Below, piece after piece: positions 48,003-58,743 of a stretch of DNA of 64,000 nucleotides. The translations under genes and the position numbers were made by a program. The notes beneath the pieces are model-generated. The model had not been told where the DNA came from, did no database searches, and worked only from the letters and a program-made list of their open reading frames with translations. Numbering within the stretch: position 1 is the first letter of the stretch; the number at the start of each line of letters is the position of its first letter. Origin of the DNA: Carallia brachiata (Eukaryota; Streptophyta; Magnoliopsida; Malpighiales; Rhizophoraceae); NCBI GenBank assembly GCA_021464245.1, contig JADCRB010000043.1:4086794-4150793 (forward strand), in the 5' to 3' direction.

Positions 48003-48557
48003 CTATGTGAAAGGTATACCCTTAAATCTGAGGTCATCCCAAAGGTCGTGTTTGTCCATAAATTCCTTCAATAAATCTAGTTGTTTGGTGCATGGAGATC
48101 TTATATTGGTTTTTTTTTTTTTTGGAGGGCTTCGCAGTAGGTTTAGGTCACCAATACATACCCAAGGTAAATTGTGAACTAGGATTAAGGCCTCCATAGT
48201 TTTCCACGATCTGATCCTATTTGAGCTCTTAGGTTCTTCGTAGATACAAGATAATAACCAGTTGTGATCTCTCTTAAGCTGGCAGTGGCAATTAACAATA
48301 CTATGTGAGCTACTCAGAACTTGTAAGAATACCTCTTCTTCCCGCCAGATAGCAAGCCCTCCCTTTTTGCCTTGTGGTTCAATATAAAAGGAATAATTAA
48401 ATTGAAAGTTTCTTCTATTTCTTTTGAGATAATCTGATTTCTGCATAGTTTTTGAAAGGAAAACTATTGACAGGCAGTGCTTCTTGTTGAGCTCCCGAAG
48501 AGCTCGAACTGTCAAGGACTGCCTTATCCCTTGATAGTTCCAAGCCCATAGGATCAA
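48003..48557 (-). pseudogene. LINE apurinic-type endonuclease domain
   Basis: The 184-codon frame begins MILWAWNYQGIRQ, corresponding to the WNCQG start of plant L1 endonucleases. It includes IVFLSKTM (usually E at the catalytic ET(K)), GGLAIWR and WVCIGDLNLL (usually GDFN). The key Glu and GDFN residues are changed, and the frame runs into ones with stops. Homology is clear, activity unlikely. Confidence 0.75.
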
Positions 48558-48622
48558 TTGCTATCTTATGGCCGTAGGCTAGCCGCTACCACCATATCAA
48601 CATAGTCAGAAAAATCAGCTTC

Positions 48623-50191
48623 TTAGGAGGGGGGTTCAGCATTGATTGGGGCATGTTCTTCATGTAAGGACTGTTTTAGGTTCTGGGATAGCTTATCTAG
48701 ATTGGGTGAGGGGTCCATAGATGAGATTGAATGGGGTGGGCCATGAATTAAGTTCTGGTTATGTGATTTAAGTCTAGTTTCGACTTTAATATACTCGGGT
48801 GTGGGTGCTGGGTTGTATTGGTTGGTTGTTGGGCTTGGGTCCATAAAGTGATCAGGGGTTGATATGGAGCTTGTTGAATAATTTTGTTGGAGTGTTTGGG
48901 TTGGGTAAGGCTCTAGGTCAACTTGGGTGATAGGGGACCCAATATACTGATGGGAAGGTTCTCTTAAGGGCATTGGTTTTGTTATTTTTAGGGTTTGAAA
49001 GGAGCAGCCGGTTGTCATTATCTTGAGGCATTATTCATGTTTGGTTAGAGGATGTTGGGCAGTAGGGTTTGCTTTTGGCAATTGTGGGTATTTAGTGTTT
49101 GGTATGCTTATTTCTGTTATAGAAAAAAATTTCAAAGGAGAGTTGGTTTAGGTTTTCAATGTTGCCTGGAAAAAGAGAGGATCTAGTGGGTAGGTCAAAG
49201 ATTGTAGAGTGTACGGTGTCCTGACATGGTCTTCTGCTTTGTTGGTTTTTGTTTGGCTCTTCATTGCTCATTATTCGAGGTAGGTTTGTTGCCGGTGGGT
49301 CCCATGTTCCTACGATTAAATTCATCCAACCACACTCTGACGGCCCTTCATTGGGAAATCGCGGTGGTGGAAGTAAATTTTTGGTCAACGCTTCATCCTC
49401 TTCTGGTAAGTTTCGACTTCTCTTGATTTGGTGCTGGGGATCCGCTTTCATGTGCAGACCAAAGGGTCTACTTCACTTCATGTTTGCTTCAATAAAGTAA
49501 GGATTCTCTCTGTGTGGACTAGATTTGTTTGAGTGTCTTATGATCCCACACCAAAAACATATTTTTGGTAACTTTTCGTATTTCAACGTTACCCATTGGA
49601 GGCCATTATTGCAAGTCTTGTCTAAACCTACTATTAGAGGTTTGTCAACAGTGAATTGGACCAAAAGCCTCATGTACCTATTCCAGTCTTGGGACTATTC
49701 TAGGGTATGATCAGCCTTGACTAGCCTTGCGAAGAGGTTCCCAATTAGTATGGCATTATGCTTCGTCATTTGCGTCAAGGGAAGCTTATGGACTTGGACC
49801 CTTATCGCTGATGTGGATAGGTCGATTTCATCTGAGGCCGGGTGGGAATGCCATCTTTAATGACAAGATGATATCCTGCTAGAAGCCAGGGGACTCCGTT
49901 CAGAATTCTTCTTCTTTTAGTTAAATTCTAACGTTGGAAAAGAAATATGTTTGGTTTCAGTGGCTTAACTTCCAGATCCCCTTTCAGTGCCCACGCTCTT
50001 TTGAGAGTGTCGCAAATGACGTTGGTGCCGAAAGATTTATCTAAGAGGATTCTCCCAATGAGAATAAATTTAGACATTGCTTCTGCAACAGGTATATCAA
50101 CATGAAGGTTGAGTATTGCTTCCCCTTCCCCAGGGTCTGTGGATTCCATTAGAAGGAAATAATTATCCACGCAGGTCAAGAGAATTTGCAC
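48623..50191 (-). pseudogene. LINE ORF1 (DUF4283-like, zinc knuckle), broken
   Basis: 49928-50191 contains LLMESTDPGEGEAILNLHVD and RAWALKGDLEVKPLKPNIFL, resembling the DUF4283 head of plant LINE ORF1. 49473-49673 contains KLPKICFWCGIIRHSNKSS, the CX2CX4HX4C knuckle with its last Cys replaced by Ser. 48623-49451 is the Pro/Ser-rich tail. Three frame breaks are evident. Confidence 0.65.
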
Positions 50192-50560
50192 TGCCAGAAG
50201 GAGTTGGTTTAGGCCGTAAATTAGTGGCAGGACCAGAGAGTTCTAGTTTGGAGTATATCAGATGAGGAAAGGTCTCACTTTTAGAAAATAAGAAGATTGC
50301 TAGAGTGTGTGTGTGTGTGTTTAGTTAAACTTGGGAATGGAGTATACTTGTGAGTTGGGCAAGGCAGCAAAGGAGGGGTTGTTGTTGGTCAGATCAAGGG
50401 TGAGTGACTGAGTGGGTTGTAGCGGATCAAAGGTAGGTTGAGGTTTACTGCAGTGGTGATGGGGTACATGGTTGTGGTCTCCAATCATCTTTAGAGAGCT
50501 CTTGTCATCGTGCCAGTCAGGACTTGGTTGCCAGGGGCGTAGATCTAGTAATGAGTCTGT

Positions 50561-50750
50561 AAAAAAGACAACTGATGTGGCTACACTCTTCTTTGGTTTT
50601 AGAAACTAGGTATAAACTTGATTTTCTTTATTAGAAAATCTTCAAAAATCTGGTTTTTGGTTTGGTAGGGAAAACTTTGGTTTTCTCTTACACTCAAGTA
50701 TTTGAACTCTCTTTTATTCACTCTTGACAGGTCATTATACGATTTTATTA
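50561..50750 (-). other. 5' leader of the LTR element
   Basis: Non-coding sequence between the primer binding site and the LINE insertion. Confidence 0.45.
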
Positions 50751-50761
50751 CTTTGATACCA
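50751..50761 (-). other. tRNA-Met primer binding site
   Basis: On the minus strand TGGTATCAAAG follows the 5' LTR end after one base. Plant LTR elements primed by initiator Met tRNA use TGGTATCAGAGC, and eight leading bases agree. Confidence 0.75.
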
Positions 50762-50762
50762 T

Positions 50763-51136
50763 TGATGATTTTTGAAAAGGCTTGCTGTAGAATTTGCAAC
50801 AAGGAGAAGGAAGATCAATGATATCTTCTTCTTTTAACTTTTATTAATAAACTAACTTCTTTATATAAGAAGTTTCAGTACATCTTTCTAACTAAGATGA
50901 AATTCAAACTAAACAAAATCTAAGATAATGAAAATTTAAATTTAAAACTGATTCTAAAATCAAACTTAATTCTAGCAACTTACTTGACTAAGTAAGCTAG
51001 AAAACAACTTGAAAACTAGATTAAGATGCTATGTTGATGATAGCTTGATTCTCTACATTCTTCTCTTCATGTGAATGTGATCTGATATACTGGTATCAAC
51101 TGTCTAAACTGAAATTTAAATTTTAAATTTGATCTT
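50763..51136 (-). repeat. 5' LTR, truncated at its outer end
   Basis: Aligns with 43460-43834. The last 37 bases present in the other LTR (up to CTACTGACA) are missing here, where the sequence changes to aactttaaatgatag. The U3 edge was lost, so the target-site duplication cannot be recovered. Confidence 0.8.
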
Positions 51137-52650
51137 AACTTTAAATGATAGCATGATTAATATGCCAATAAGTACATTCCTAATGCATAAACACCCGGCA
51201 GAAAGGTCAAAATGAAGGAAAATTAGGCTTAAATTTGTGGCCTAAGCACGCACAAAAATTTGCATGTTAAACATCACATATTTTAGGTCGGATTCAATAT
51301 TTCTTAATACTTTTTTTCTTTTTTTTTTTTACTAGAAAAAACGAGAATGTTGGGCTCCACACAGCATAGGGATTAGCTCGTTTTTAAGAAAAACATTTAT
51401 TGGAACTCAAAAATAAAAATAAAAAATTTTAACAAAATATCTCAATTAATTATACCAAAAATTCATAATAGAAATTAAAAATAAAGAAACGATTGAAGAA
51501 TGTGGGCTGATAGAGCAATCGACTACGCCCCCTCGACTACGCCCCCGCGCCCCAAACACCCCCCCCCCCCCCCCCCCGCCCGCGCGGGAAAACAACAAAA
51601 AGCCCCCAGCTGTCCTCAAAGGTTAGCTAATAAAATTCATGCACAAAATAAAATATACTCTATTCACATCTATGTAGGTAAATAAGTCAGTGGACTTGTC
51701 TCGGGAGAACAATGTTAAGCCGTGGTCGGAGGCTTAGATTCCACTCATTGCGCCCATTTGACAATGCCTCTGCTACTGTGAGGCCCGAAACCCCACGAAG
51801 AGATAACATATGTTTGTTTGTTTAATTAGGACGGAAGCTCTCCGAGTATTATATGGTCCAGTGTCTAATTTTGGAACCAGAACCCGAAGAGAGCTAACCA
51901 AAAAAAATAATGCGAGTGACATTTGTAAATCCAAGAAATATTAATATCCAATAAAAACAATTGACACTTCTCGCATGCATAACTGTTGACTCGACCACTC
52001 AGCCGGTTTGGCTTGAAATCGGACCAAGCATTAGAATTAAAATTGTCACGTAATTTGAACCGTCATTGATCATAATTTTTGAATATTCTAGGTAGTCTAT
52101 TGTATGATCTGGGAGAGGCATTATCAAAAGGCCAAAAAGCAGTTCATCATCTGGGAGAAGTGTTAAGTTCAATGTTATAGTGATAAGACCATATTAGTAA
52201 AATCCTGTGTTAAAGCAATGCACATACATCAGATTCGTAATTGACAACTAACATGCTATATTATAAATTCGATTTGCCCAGTAAATCATCGGTATTAGAT
52301 CCGATGATTAGGTTAGGTTGTTATCACGTGCATGGATGGGGCGTGAATAGTTTTAACTTAACATTTCTATGATGTAATTTTTAAAAGAATACTGTTACGT
52401 AACTCATTTCGAAAGAAATATAAATATGTATACTGTTCATTTAACAATATTTAATAATTTATTTAATTTTTTTTGACATTCAATAATTTAATGATTTAAA
52501 TTATTATATATCTACATATACTCCACCTAAAAATGACTAAACAGGTTATTTTTCCTTTAAAAAAACAAAGAGAAAGAAAGGAAGATTATGTTATGTCAAT
52601 TGTCACATGCATGGGATTACCAATGGGAGAGGATTGATTAGATAATTGGT
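51137..52650. other. intergenic DNA, includes a C-rich anomaly
   Basis: At 51518-51600 there is a tcgactacgcccc direct repeat, an 18-20 C run and cgcccgcgcggg in an otherwise AT-rich area. A small perfect hairpin, aatcatcgg...ccgatgatt, lies near 52286-52312. No gene is supported. Confidence 0.45.
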
Positions 52651-52690
52651 TAAGGAGGATTATCTTTTTCTGGTCAAACTAAGGTGGATT
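52651..52690 (-). repeat. possible micro-insertion with 11-bp imperfect repeat
   Basis: taaggaggatt (52651-52661) and taaggtggatt (52680-52690) bracket 18 bases. On the minus strand the insert reads gtttgaccagaaaaagat, a decayed version of the C-plus-A-tail form. Confidence 0.35.
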
Positions 52691-54101
52691 CTCATGTCAA
52701 CAAATTCTTGAGTACATATTTCGCAGGCGCAATTATCGAATATTCGCATGCATAAGGACTCTTGATTATTCTAATGGCGTTTCTTATTGCTTTTAGTATT
52801 GAGATGCAACCAGCAGCATGTGATGAGGAACTTGGGATTGAGTCCCTCTGTGAAAATCTCTCTCTCTCTCTCTCTCTCTCGTCCAGCCGTCTCAACAATC
52901 TTTGTAAATTGCAGCTGGGTCTTTTTTTAAAATTATAATTATTGGTCCCATTTTACTTATATGCTATATGGTCTATTAGTAATGGAGCAGTAATAAATAA
53001 TACGAAAATTTATTTATGATTTTTTTTTATTTTTTTATTAATGTGACAAAGAGTTTTTTGTAATTTTGATTTTATTTTTTAAAATTAAATTTTAAGTGGA
53101 TTTAGTATTACTTTAAAATTGAATAACTTTAGTAAAGTTTTGCGTTTATAAAATCAGAGTATGCCTCAAAAATATATTTTTTTTGAAAAAAAAAAGTTAA
53201 CGGTATGCTTTCTTGAACGATTTCTTGTATGTTGCTGGCGAGTTTGAAGCCGCGGTAGATAATGGACAAGACCTCATTCTATTTGATGAGCGCAAAGTGG
53301 GATCACAGTCGGTTATGCTTACCCCTTAACTCTAGAGGCCTTTCTTTTTGTTTTTGGTGGATGCTTTCATGTGAGAGTTAAATTTAGTAGAATAGAACGT
53401 GGCTCAGGAACGGCAATAGAGAGAGGACCAAGCAAAAGATTTGCACGTTTGATACTGCACTACTATATTAAAAAGCAATTCTATTTTCTAGAAAAGTAAA
53501 ATTAGATAGTAAACACTTTAAGGAAAAACATGACAGCAACCAAAAAGTCGGCAAATCACATTTTTCCCGATTTCAAAAAAAAAAAGAAAAAGAAACTGAA
53601 TGTGAAAAAATTACTATATTGCATTCATGCTGTTCCCACAATTGTTCTATATGTGTTACTACCTAGTTATAATTTTTTCTTTGCTAAAAAAAGTAAGCCC
53701 ATTGTATAATGTGGCAAATTGAGACCCCAAGATGCTCCAAGGACCCGGCCTTCGAACAAATGGAATCAACCCACTAGCCTAGCACCAAATAATTTGGAGA
53801 GAAGTTAAAGCATTAAGTATCAAAACAATAATAATAATAATAATAAAGCATTAACATATCCACCTAGCCATGTTCCAACCTAATTAGAATGGTTGTGGCA
53901 GTGTATCTCAACCACCTGAATAGAGTTTCAATCTCTCGCTTATGTTCTTATCTCCTTCATTCCTCAACTTTAAAACACTGTATATATATGTATATTTATA
54001 CACACACACACACATGCACATCCTGCTGCTCTAGTGAGTAATTGCCCTTCGTCTTTTTTTTTTTTTTTTTTCCTTCTCAAAGAAATTGCTATCAATTATC
54101 C
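52691..54101. other. intergenic DNA
   Basis: Microsatellites only: (CT)n at about 52858-52880, (TAA)n near 53827 and (CA)n near 54001. Open frames here are short and without domains. Confidence 0.45.
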
Positions 54102-54150
54102 ACCAAACAAGCGATTTTTTGTTTTTTTTTTTTGGGGAAAGACCAAACAA
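54102..54150 (-). repeat. micro-insertion with 9-bp direct repeat
   Basis: accaaacaa at 54102-54110 and 54142-54150. On the minus strand the insert is ctttcccc, then A12, then c and A6 with a short end. Again a C precedes the A tract. Confidence 0.5.
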
Positions 54151-54777
54151 CGTTAATCATATTTTTATTATAATTATTCATAACTTTATTTTTTTAGTCC
54201 ATTGCAAAGCAATGTCCATACGTGGAGAGGGATGACAGGAGAAATAAGAGTCAAACTCGGATTTCTCTATTGGTACAAGGTCTATAGACCAGCTGAACTA
54301 AGCAACCGATCCATTATCCATAGCTTTGGGGGAGCCCAAAACTTGTTGTGTTTTGTCCTGGTCAATGAGTCCTGAGCCCAAGTCTAAGCCATTGCAAAAG
54401 CCCCATCAGACTAATAATTTCGAGCCCGAAACAACTGCAAAAGAGAGTCCAAGTCGTCGAAAAACCTTGTTTTAATTGGACCGTTTGGCAGAAGCATAGC
54501 GCGTCCAAACTACGTCTATGTTTGTTTGTGAGTAGAAGTCAAATACTCAAATCCAATTGTGATTCCCCAAAAGCCCTCCCTTTTATTCACTTTACTCTCT
54601 TTTTTTTTTAATTTATTTTACTTTACTCTGTTTATCGTTTTCTGTTTCGCCCGGCCCGTCTGGCAGGAACCCTAGAAAAATCAAAACAAAAAAAAAAATT
54701 CTAGGGTTTTTGTTCCCCAATTGGGGCTTTTTGAAATTTTCATTGTGAAATTAGGGTTTCCCAAGAATAATCGACGA
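54151..54777 (+). promoter_or_regulatory. promoter and 5' UTR region of the RRM gene
   Basis: The region upstream of the start codon contains aaccctag and three tctagggttt/ttagggttt-like motifs (54668-54760), a telo-box theme common near starts of plant genes for RNA-handling proteins. The transcription start is not fixed. Confidence 0.5.
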
Positions 54778-56507
54778 ATGGACGTTGACGTGGAGAAGGC
54801 GAAGCTGTTCGTGGGAGGGATATCTCGGGAGACGAGTGAAGAGTCTCTGAGAGCTCACTTCAGCAAGTACGGTACCGTTTTGGGTACTCTGGTTGCCAAG
54901 GACAAAGCTGACGGAAATCCAAGAGGTTTTGGCTTTGTTTGGTTCTCTGATCCTTCTTTTTCCGACGCGGCTCTTTTGGACACTCACGTAATTCTAGGAA
55001 GAAGGGTCTGTCTGATATCTCTTGTCTTGTTTGTTTTTGTTTCGAAGTTTTTATTTTTGTGTTCTCGATTGTAATAATGCGCAGTTTTTTTTTAATTTTC
55101 GAGCTGTTTGGTGTTTGGTTAGCGAGGAAACAGAGGAAACGGAGTGGGATGCAAAGTTTGGGGTTTTTTCTTTGGCTAGTTCTGCACCGCACTTTGACTG
55201 CGCTGCTTAGAAATTAGAATACTAATTGAATTTCTAAATTTTGAGCTCCTTGTTCATGCAAAGTTGTGTTGAAAATTAAGTCTTTTAGCTGCTCTGGAAA
55301 CAAAAGTGAGAGTATCGGGTGAGGGCAGGACATTGAAGGATTCTATGTTACTGAAATGCTTAAGTAATTTGTTCTATGACTTGTTCTCGGAAAGCATACG
55401 GAATTTTTTTTTTTTGGGTCTTGGAGGAGGGTTAAACTGTACAAAGGGGGAGGGGCGTGGTGGGAGTCGAACTCCCCGACCACACACTTGGCCAACGAGG
55501 CCGATGACCACTTGAGCTAATGCTCAGGGTCAGCATACAGAAATATGTTAGTTTCTGAATTGTTAATCCATTGCCAATCTTTTGTTTCCTCTTAGGTTGA
55601 TGTGAAGAAAGCGATACCCAGAAGTGAGCAACATAAATGCCAACAAGAACAGCGACAGGCTCAGCAAAACCACCTCAACCAGCAGAAGAATGGTGGGTTT
55701 GGTCAAATGGTTAGTGATTATGATGGCCATGACCACTTCAGGACCAAAAAGATCTTTGTAGGGGGTTTATCATCTAATCTAACTGATGAGCAGTTTAAGA
55801 TGTACTTTGAGAAATTTGGCAAGATAATAGATGTAGTCGTGATGCAAGACAGCTCAACTAACCGGCCAAGGGGCTTTGGGTTTGTCACCTTTGATTCTGA
55901 AGAATCTGTTGACAAGGTTATGAAGAATACTTTTCATGAGTTGAATGGTAGGCTTGTGGAGGTTAAGAGGGCTGTGCCAAAAGATAAAATTAAAAATAGC
56001 TATAGTAGCTATGCAACACAAGCTGGTGTAAGAGGGTCTTCTGATAAGAGTTCTGAGCTTGTCAATTATCTTCCTCCTAGCACTGGCTATGAAATGCATT
56101 CAGCTTATCTTCCTTTTGAGGGCTATAGTGGTATTGGATGGTATCCTTATGGAACAGGTCTTTATGGGAGTGGGTACCCCATTGTGGGATATGGCAGACC
56201 TGGTTTTGGAGTTACACCTGTATTCACTAGGAACCCCTGGAGTGGCCCTGTGATGCTTGGGGGGGCTGGGGTGTGTCCTTTGCCTTACAGTGGTGGCGGT
56301 TTCTACCCAGCTTACATGAATGTTGGGGCCGGAATTGTGGGTGCAACAGTCGGGTACAGTGGGATAGTCGGGCCGGGTGAGAACAGGAAATTGAATGAGG
56401 CCTTTGCTGGCTATGGACAAATGCCACCTGACCACATTCCACTTCCAACTGACGCAGTTAGTGTGGGGCTCAATTCTTTGAGTTTGAATCGTGGTAGGGG
56501 ATGCTAG
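54778..56507 (+). CDS. hnRNP/Musashi-type RNA-binding protein, two RRMs
   Basis: Exons 54778-55005 and 55596-56507 join at ...LGRR|VDVKKA with a GT-AG intron, giving 379 residues. The ATG at 54778 (MDVDVEKAKLFVGG) is preferred over the in-frame ATG at 54721 because RRM1 follows at once, as in the family. RRM1 has RNP2 LFVGGI (10-15) and RNP1 RGFGFVWF (49-56). RRM2 has RNP2 IFVGGL (129-134) and RNP1 RGFGFVTF (168-175). A Gln-rich linker (about 88-107) separates them. The C-terminal half is Gly/Tyr/Pro-rich (GYGRPGFGV and similar), a low-complexity tail typical of hnRNP A/B-like proteins. Such proteins bind pre-mRNA or mRNA and act in processing, transport or stability, probably in nucleus and cytoplasm. 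Targets are unknown. The intron holds a SINE. Confidence 0.93.
55404..55531 (-). mobile_element. SINE, family 2, in RRM-gene intron, 11-bp TSD
   Basis: The duplication agcatac(g/a)gaa lies at 55393-55403 and 55532-55542. On the minus strand: a tRNA-like head with box A TTAGCTCAAGTGG and box B GAGTTCGACTCCC, a body and CCAAGACCC followed by A12-13. It matches the plus-strand SINE at 57426 in head and tail. Confidence 0.8.
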
Positions 56508-57425
56508 GAGCTAACAGAATAGGATAGGTCTTCTCAACATTGTTGCCTTGCGGTTAACCTAACATCCCTGTACACATTTTAAGTGAAGATTCTGGGTTAG
56601 CAAATTCTTCCACCGATTTGGTCTAGGGCAGTTTAACCTTCATTGTTCAGATGTCCATTTATTCTGTATCAAATCTGTGTCATGAACATCTGCATATCTT
56701 TTCTAGTTTCAATAACTTCATTGAGTAAATTATTGAGTCATCTGTAACATAATGCATTTATATTCAAATTCTCTCGTGTTTTCATTTTTGTTTCTGTTTG
56801 TGTTATCTTGTCCTATTTTATGATAAATTATCTTTTGTTTGGCGGTCCAAATTTCGGCTGCATTGCAAAAATAAGGCTGTTTCGACAAAATTAGACTCTT
56901 GTCGTAAGTATTGAGTGATGAAGAACATATATTTGCAAAATCCTTGTAACAGCTGAGCTACGTGTTAAATGTTGCTCCGAAGCAAGGCATCTGAATAAAG
57001 CGCTTAATGTAGTTAAGATCATTTGATGCTATTCTTGAATATTCTTATATAAAATGTGAACCTACTAAATTTTGAATGGATTACCTGTGTGAATTTGCGT
57101 TTTGTTTTTTTTTTTGGGTGCTGTTGTGTTAAATTGTTGCAGATTTGATGTCACAATCTTAGGTGCACTTACTAACCGCCAAACCAATAACAAGTTTACA
57201 CATCGGCATTTTCATGTCTGACATCTTTTGCAAATATGTTATGTGCGTCAACACGTGCTTCTCTGCTATGTAAAGCTAAACCATCCTGGCTGCTGTGACG
57301 GGTTTAAAGATGGCAATTGAACTAGTTTGGTAGCGCATTCTCCTTTCACTGTCTGCAGAATACGCAGTCTCATAATTAAGGGCTGTGTGTTGCGAAGCTG
57401 CGTCTACTACAAGAAAGGCCCATTG
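56508..57425. other. 3' UTR of RRM gene then intergenic DNA
   Basis: The first about 270 bases are probably 3' UTR by position and composition. No further gene is supported before the next SINE. Confidence 0.45.
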
Positions 57426-57568
57426 ACCGTGAGCGTTAGCTCAGGTGGTCATTAGCCTTTATAGCCAAGGGAGCAGCAGGGGTTTGATTCCTACCACTTC
57501 TCACTTCTCTGCTCCTTCTTGTATGGGCAATAACACTCTTCCAAGACAACCAAGAAAAAAAAAAAAAA
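57426..57568 (+). mobile_element. SINE, family 2
   Basis: The head tgagcgttagctcaggtgg (box A) and GGGTTTGATTCCTACC (box B) are tRNA-like. The body ends caagacaaccaag and an A14 tail. It aligns with the intronic SINE at 55404-55531 in both head and tail. No clear target duplication is seen. Confidence 0.75.
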
Positions 57569-58545
57569 CCATGGATATGTGTATCTCTTGCTGTATTTAA
57601 GCGCTTTCCTTTGTCTTTGCAAATGTAAAATGGGAAGCCTTGTTCAGTACTTCAAAAATTAAACATGACATCTAGATGTCTCAAAATCCAAAAACATCTT
57701 GTGAAGTGTTACAAAAAGAATAGACAGGGTGGACGTGAATTTCACTTCTGTTTGAGTACTTTGTATCATGTATTAGTTTCATTCCTCTCTCGTCTCATTA
57801 ATGCTATAAATAGGCTGTGTTTGGAATTGTGACCGTCGATTGGGAAACTCTGTTTGACTCAAACTAAAACTTTGCACCTAGCGAAAGCGCACAACAGTCT
57901 AACAGGAATTTTGAGGCTGCAGTTTGTTGGTGCAATAAGTAAATGTAAGAAGCGAGGATCACACCACATTCTTATAATTTTTCTACAAGAAAAAAAAAAT
58001 TGATTGTCACGTATTAATTAGAATTTAACCATATAAAAAAGTTTTTTTTGTGTTTCTATTTAACGATTAACTGTCCTTTTTTCTTTAAAACATGAAGCAC
58101 TATAGCTAAACAGCTAATTAGACTTGTTGACAGCAAGTTTCATAACAGTTACAGTGTGTTTGGTTTGCCCAAGAAAAAGGAAAACAAAAGAAATTGCGGT
58201 TTCTAAGGGAAATTCCGTCGTTTGGTTCACAGCAAGAAAGGAAATGTGGAAGAATCTGAGAGGGCAATGGACGTTGAACAATTATTTAAAACACATTGGA
58301 AGGGAAAAAAAAAAACACACGGATGCATAATTACGAAAATAGCCCCAACCTTATCTCCTTTCATTCAAGCTACATTAAATTACTTATAGGGGTATATTTA
58401 TAATTTTATCTATTAACATTTTTTTTTAACCATTTTCTGATACAATCTAAAGATAAAATATTATATTCTCATCATTGTTTAAATCTATCTAAATAACAAA
58501 TTCTTATAATTTTTTTTATAATCTTTTTTCACCAATTTTTTTATT
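57569..58545. other. intergenic DNA with a MITE-like block
   Basis: A block from about 58148 (cagtgtgtttggtttgcc) to about 58500 resembles the other 'gtttgg'-bordered T/A-rich repeats. The frame at 58124-58330 lies within it and is not called. Confidence 0.4.
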
Positions 58546-58591
58546 TTTCTCACCAATTTCTTTTTTTTTTGGTTAAATTTCTCACCAATTT
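58546..58591 (-). repeat. micro-insertion: minus-strand TTTAACC-A(n), 14-bp repeats
   Basis: tttctcaccaattt at 58546-58559 and 58578-58591 brackets ctttttttttttggttaa. On the minus strand the insert ends TTAACC-A11, identical to the 3' end of the full SINE at 25451-25602. This ties the micro-insertions to SINE tails. Confidence 0.65.
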
Positions 58592-58733
58592 TTTTTTTTT
58601 TTGGTCTTATAAGAGCTGGAGTCCAACTGATTGAAAGAGAGAGATATGGGGCACTGAGTCTCGAACACTAAACTTTATAGTTGGAGGAAACATCCCCCAA
58701 CCACTGCAGGTAATGCTGCAACTCCCTCGCCAG
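58592..58733 (-). mobile_element. SINE-like element inserted beside the micro-insertion
   Basis: On the minus strand: a box-A-like gttgcagcattacctgcag, a box-B-like GTGTTCGAGACTC, a body and CTTATAAGACC followed by A13-14. A third partial copy of the target (tttctcacaa, 58734-58743) follows its 5' end, matching tttctcaccaa at 58578-58588, so this insertion made its own duplication. Confidence 0.65.
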
Positions 58734-58743
58734 TTTCTCACAA

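Larger units (their letters stand above)
44452..50560 (-). mobile_element. degenerate L1-type LINE nested inside the LTR element
   Basis: Reading the minus strand 5' to 3': a leader, an ORF1 relic, an endonuclease, a reverse transcriptase, a zf-RVT region and an RNase H relic, ending in a short A run (T7 at 44452-44458). The order is that of plant L1 LINEs. Many stops and frameshifts break it into pieces. It lies between the primer binding site/leader and the gag stub of the LTR element, so it inserted there. I found no target duplication, and the 5' border is approximate. Confidence 0.75.

Noticed and set aside
45005..48557. Several open frames that could look like host genes
   Set aside because: They are fragments of LINE ORF2 with stops and frameshifts between them.
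50304..50321. TG repeat next to the LINE 5' end
   Set aside because: A plain microsatellite within the LINE leader; nothing more can be said.
55440..55530. tRNA-like segment in the RRM-gene intron
   Set aside because: Box A and box B are present, but there is no acceptor stem. An A tail and flanking duplication show it is a SINE.
57426..57500. tRNA-like segment on the plus strand
   Set aside because: Same family as the intronic SINE; the cloverleaf does not close.
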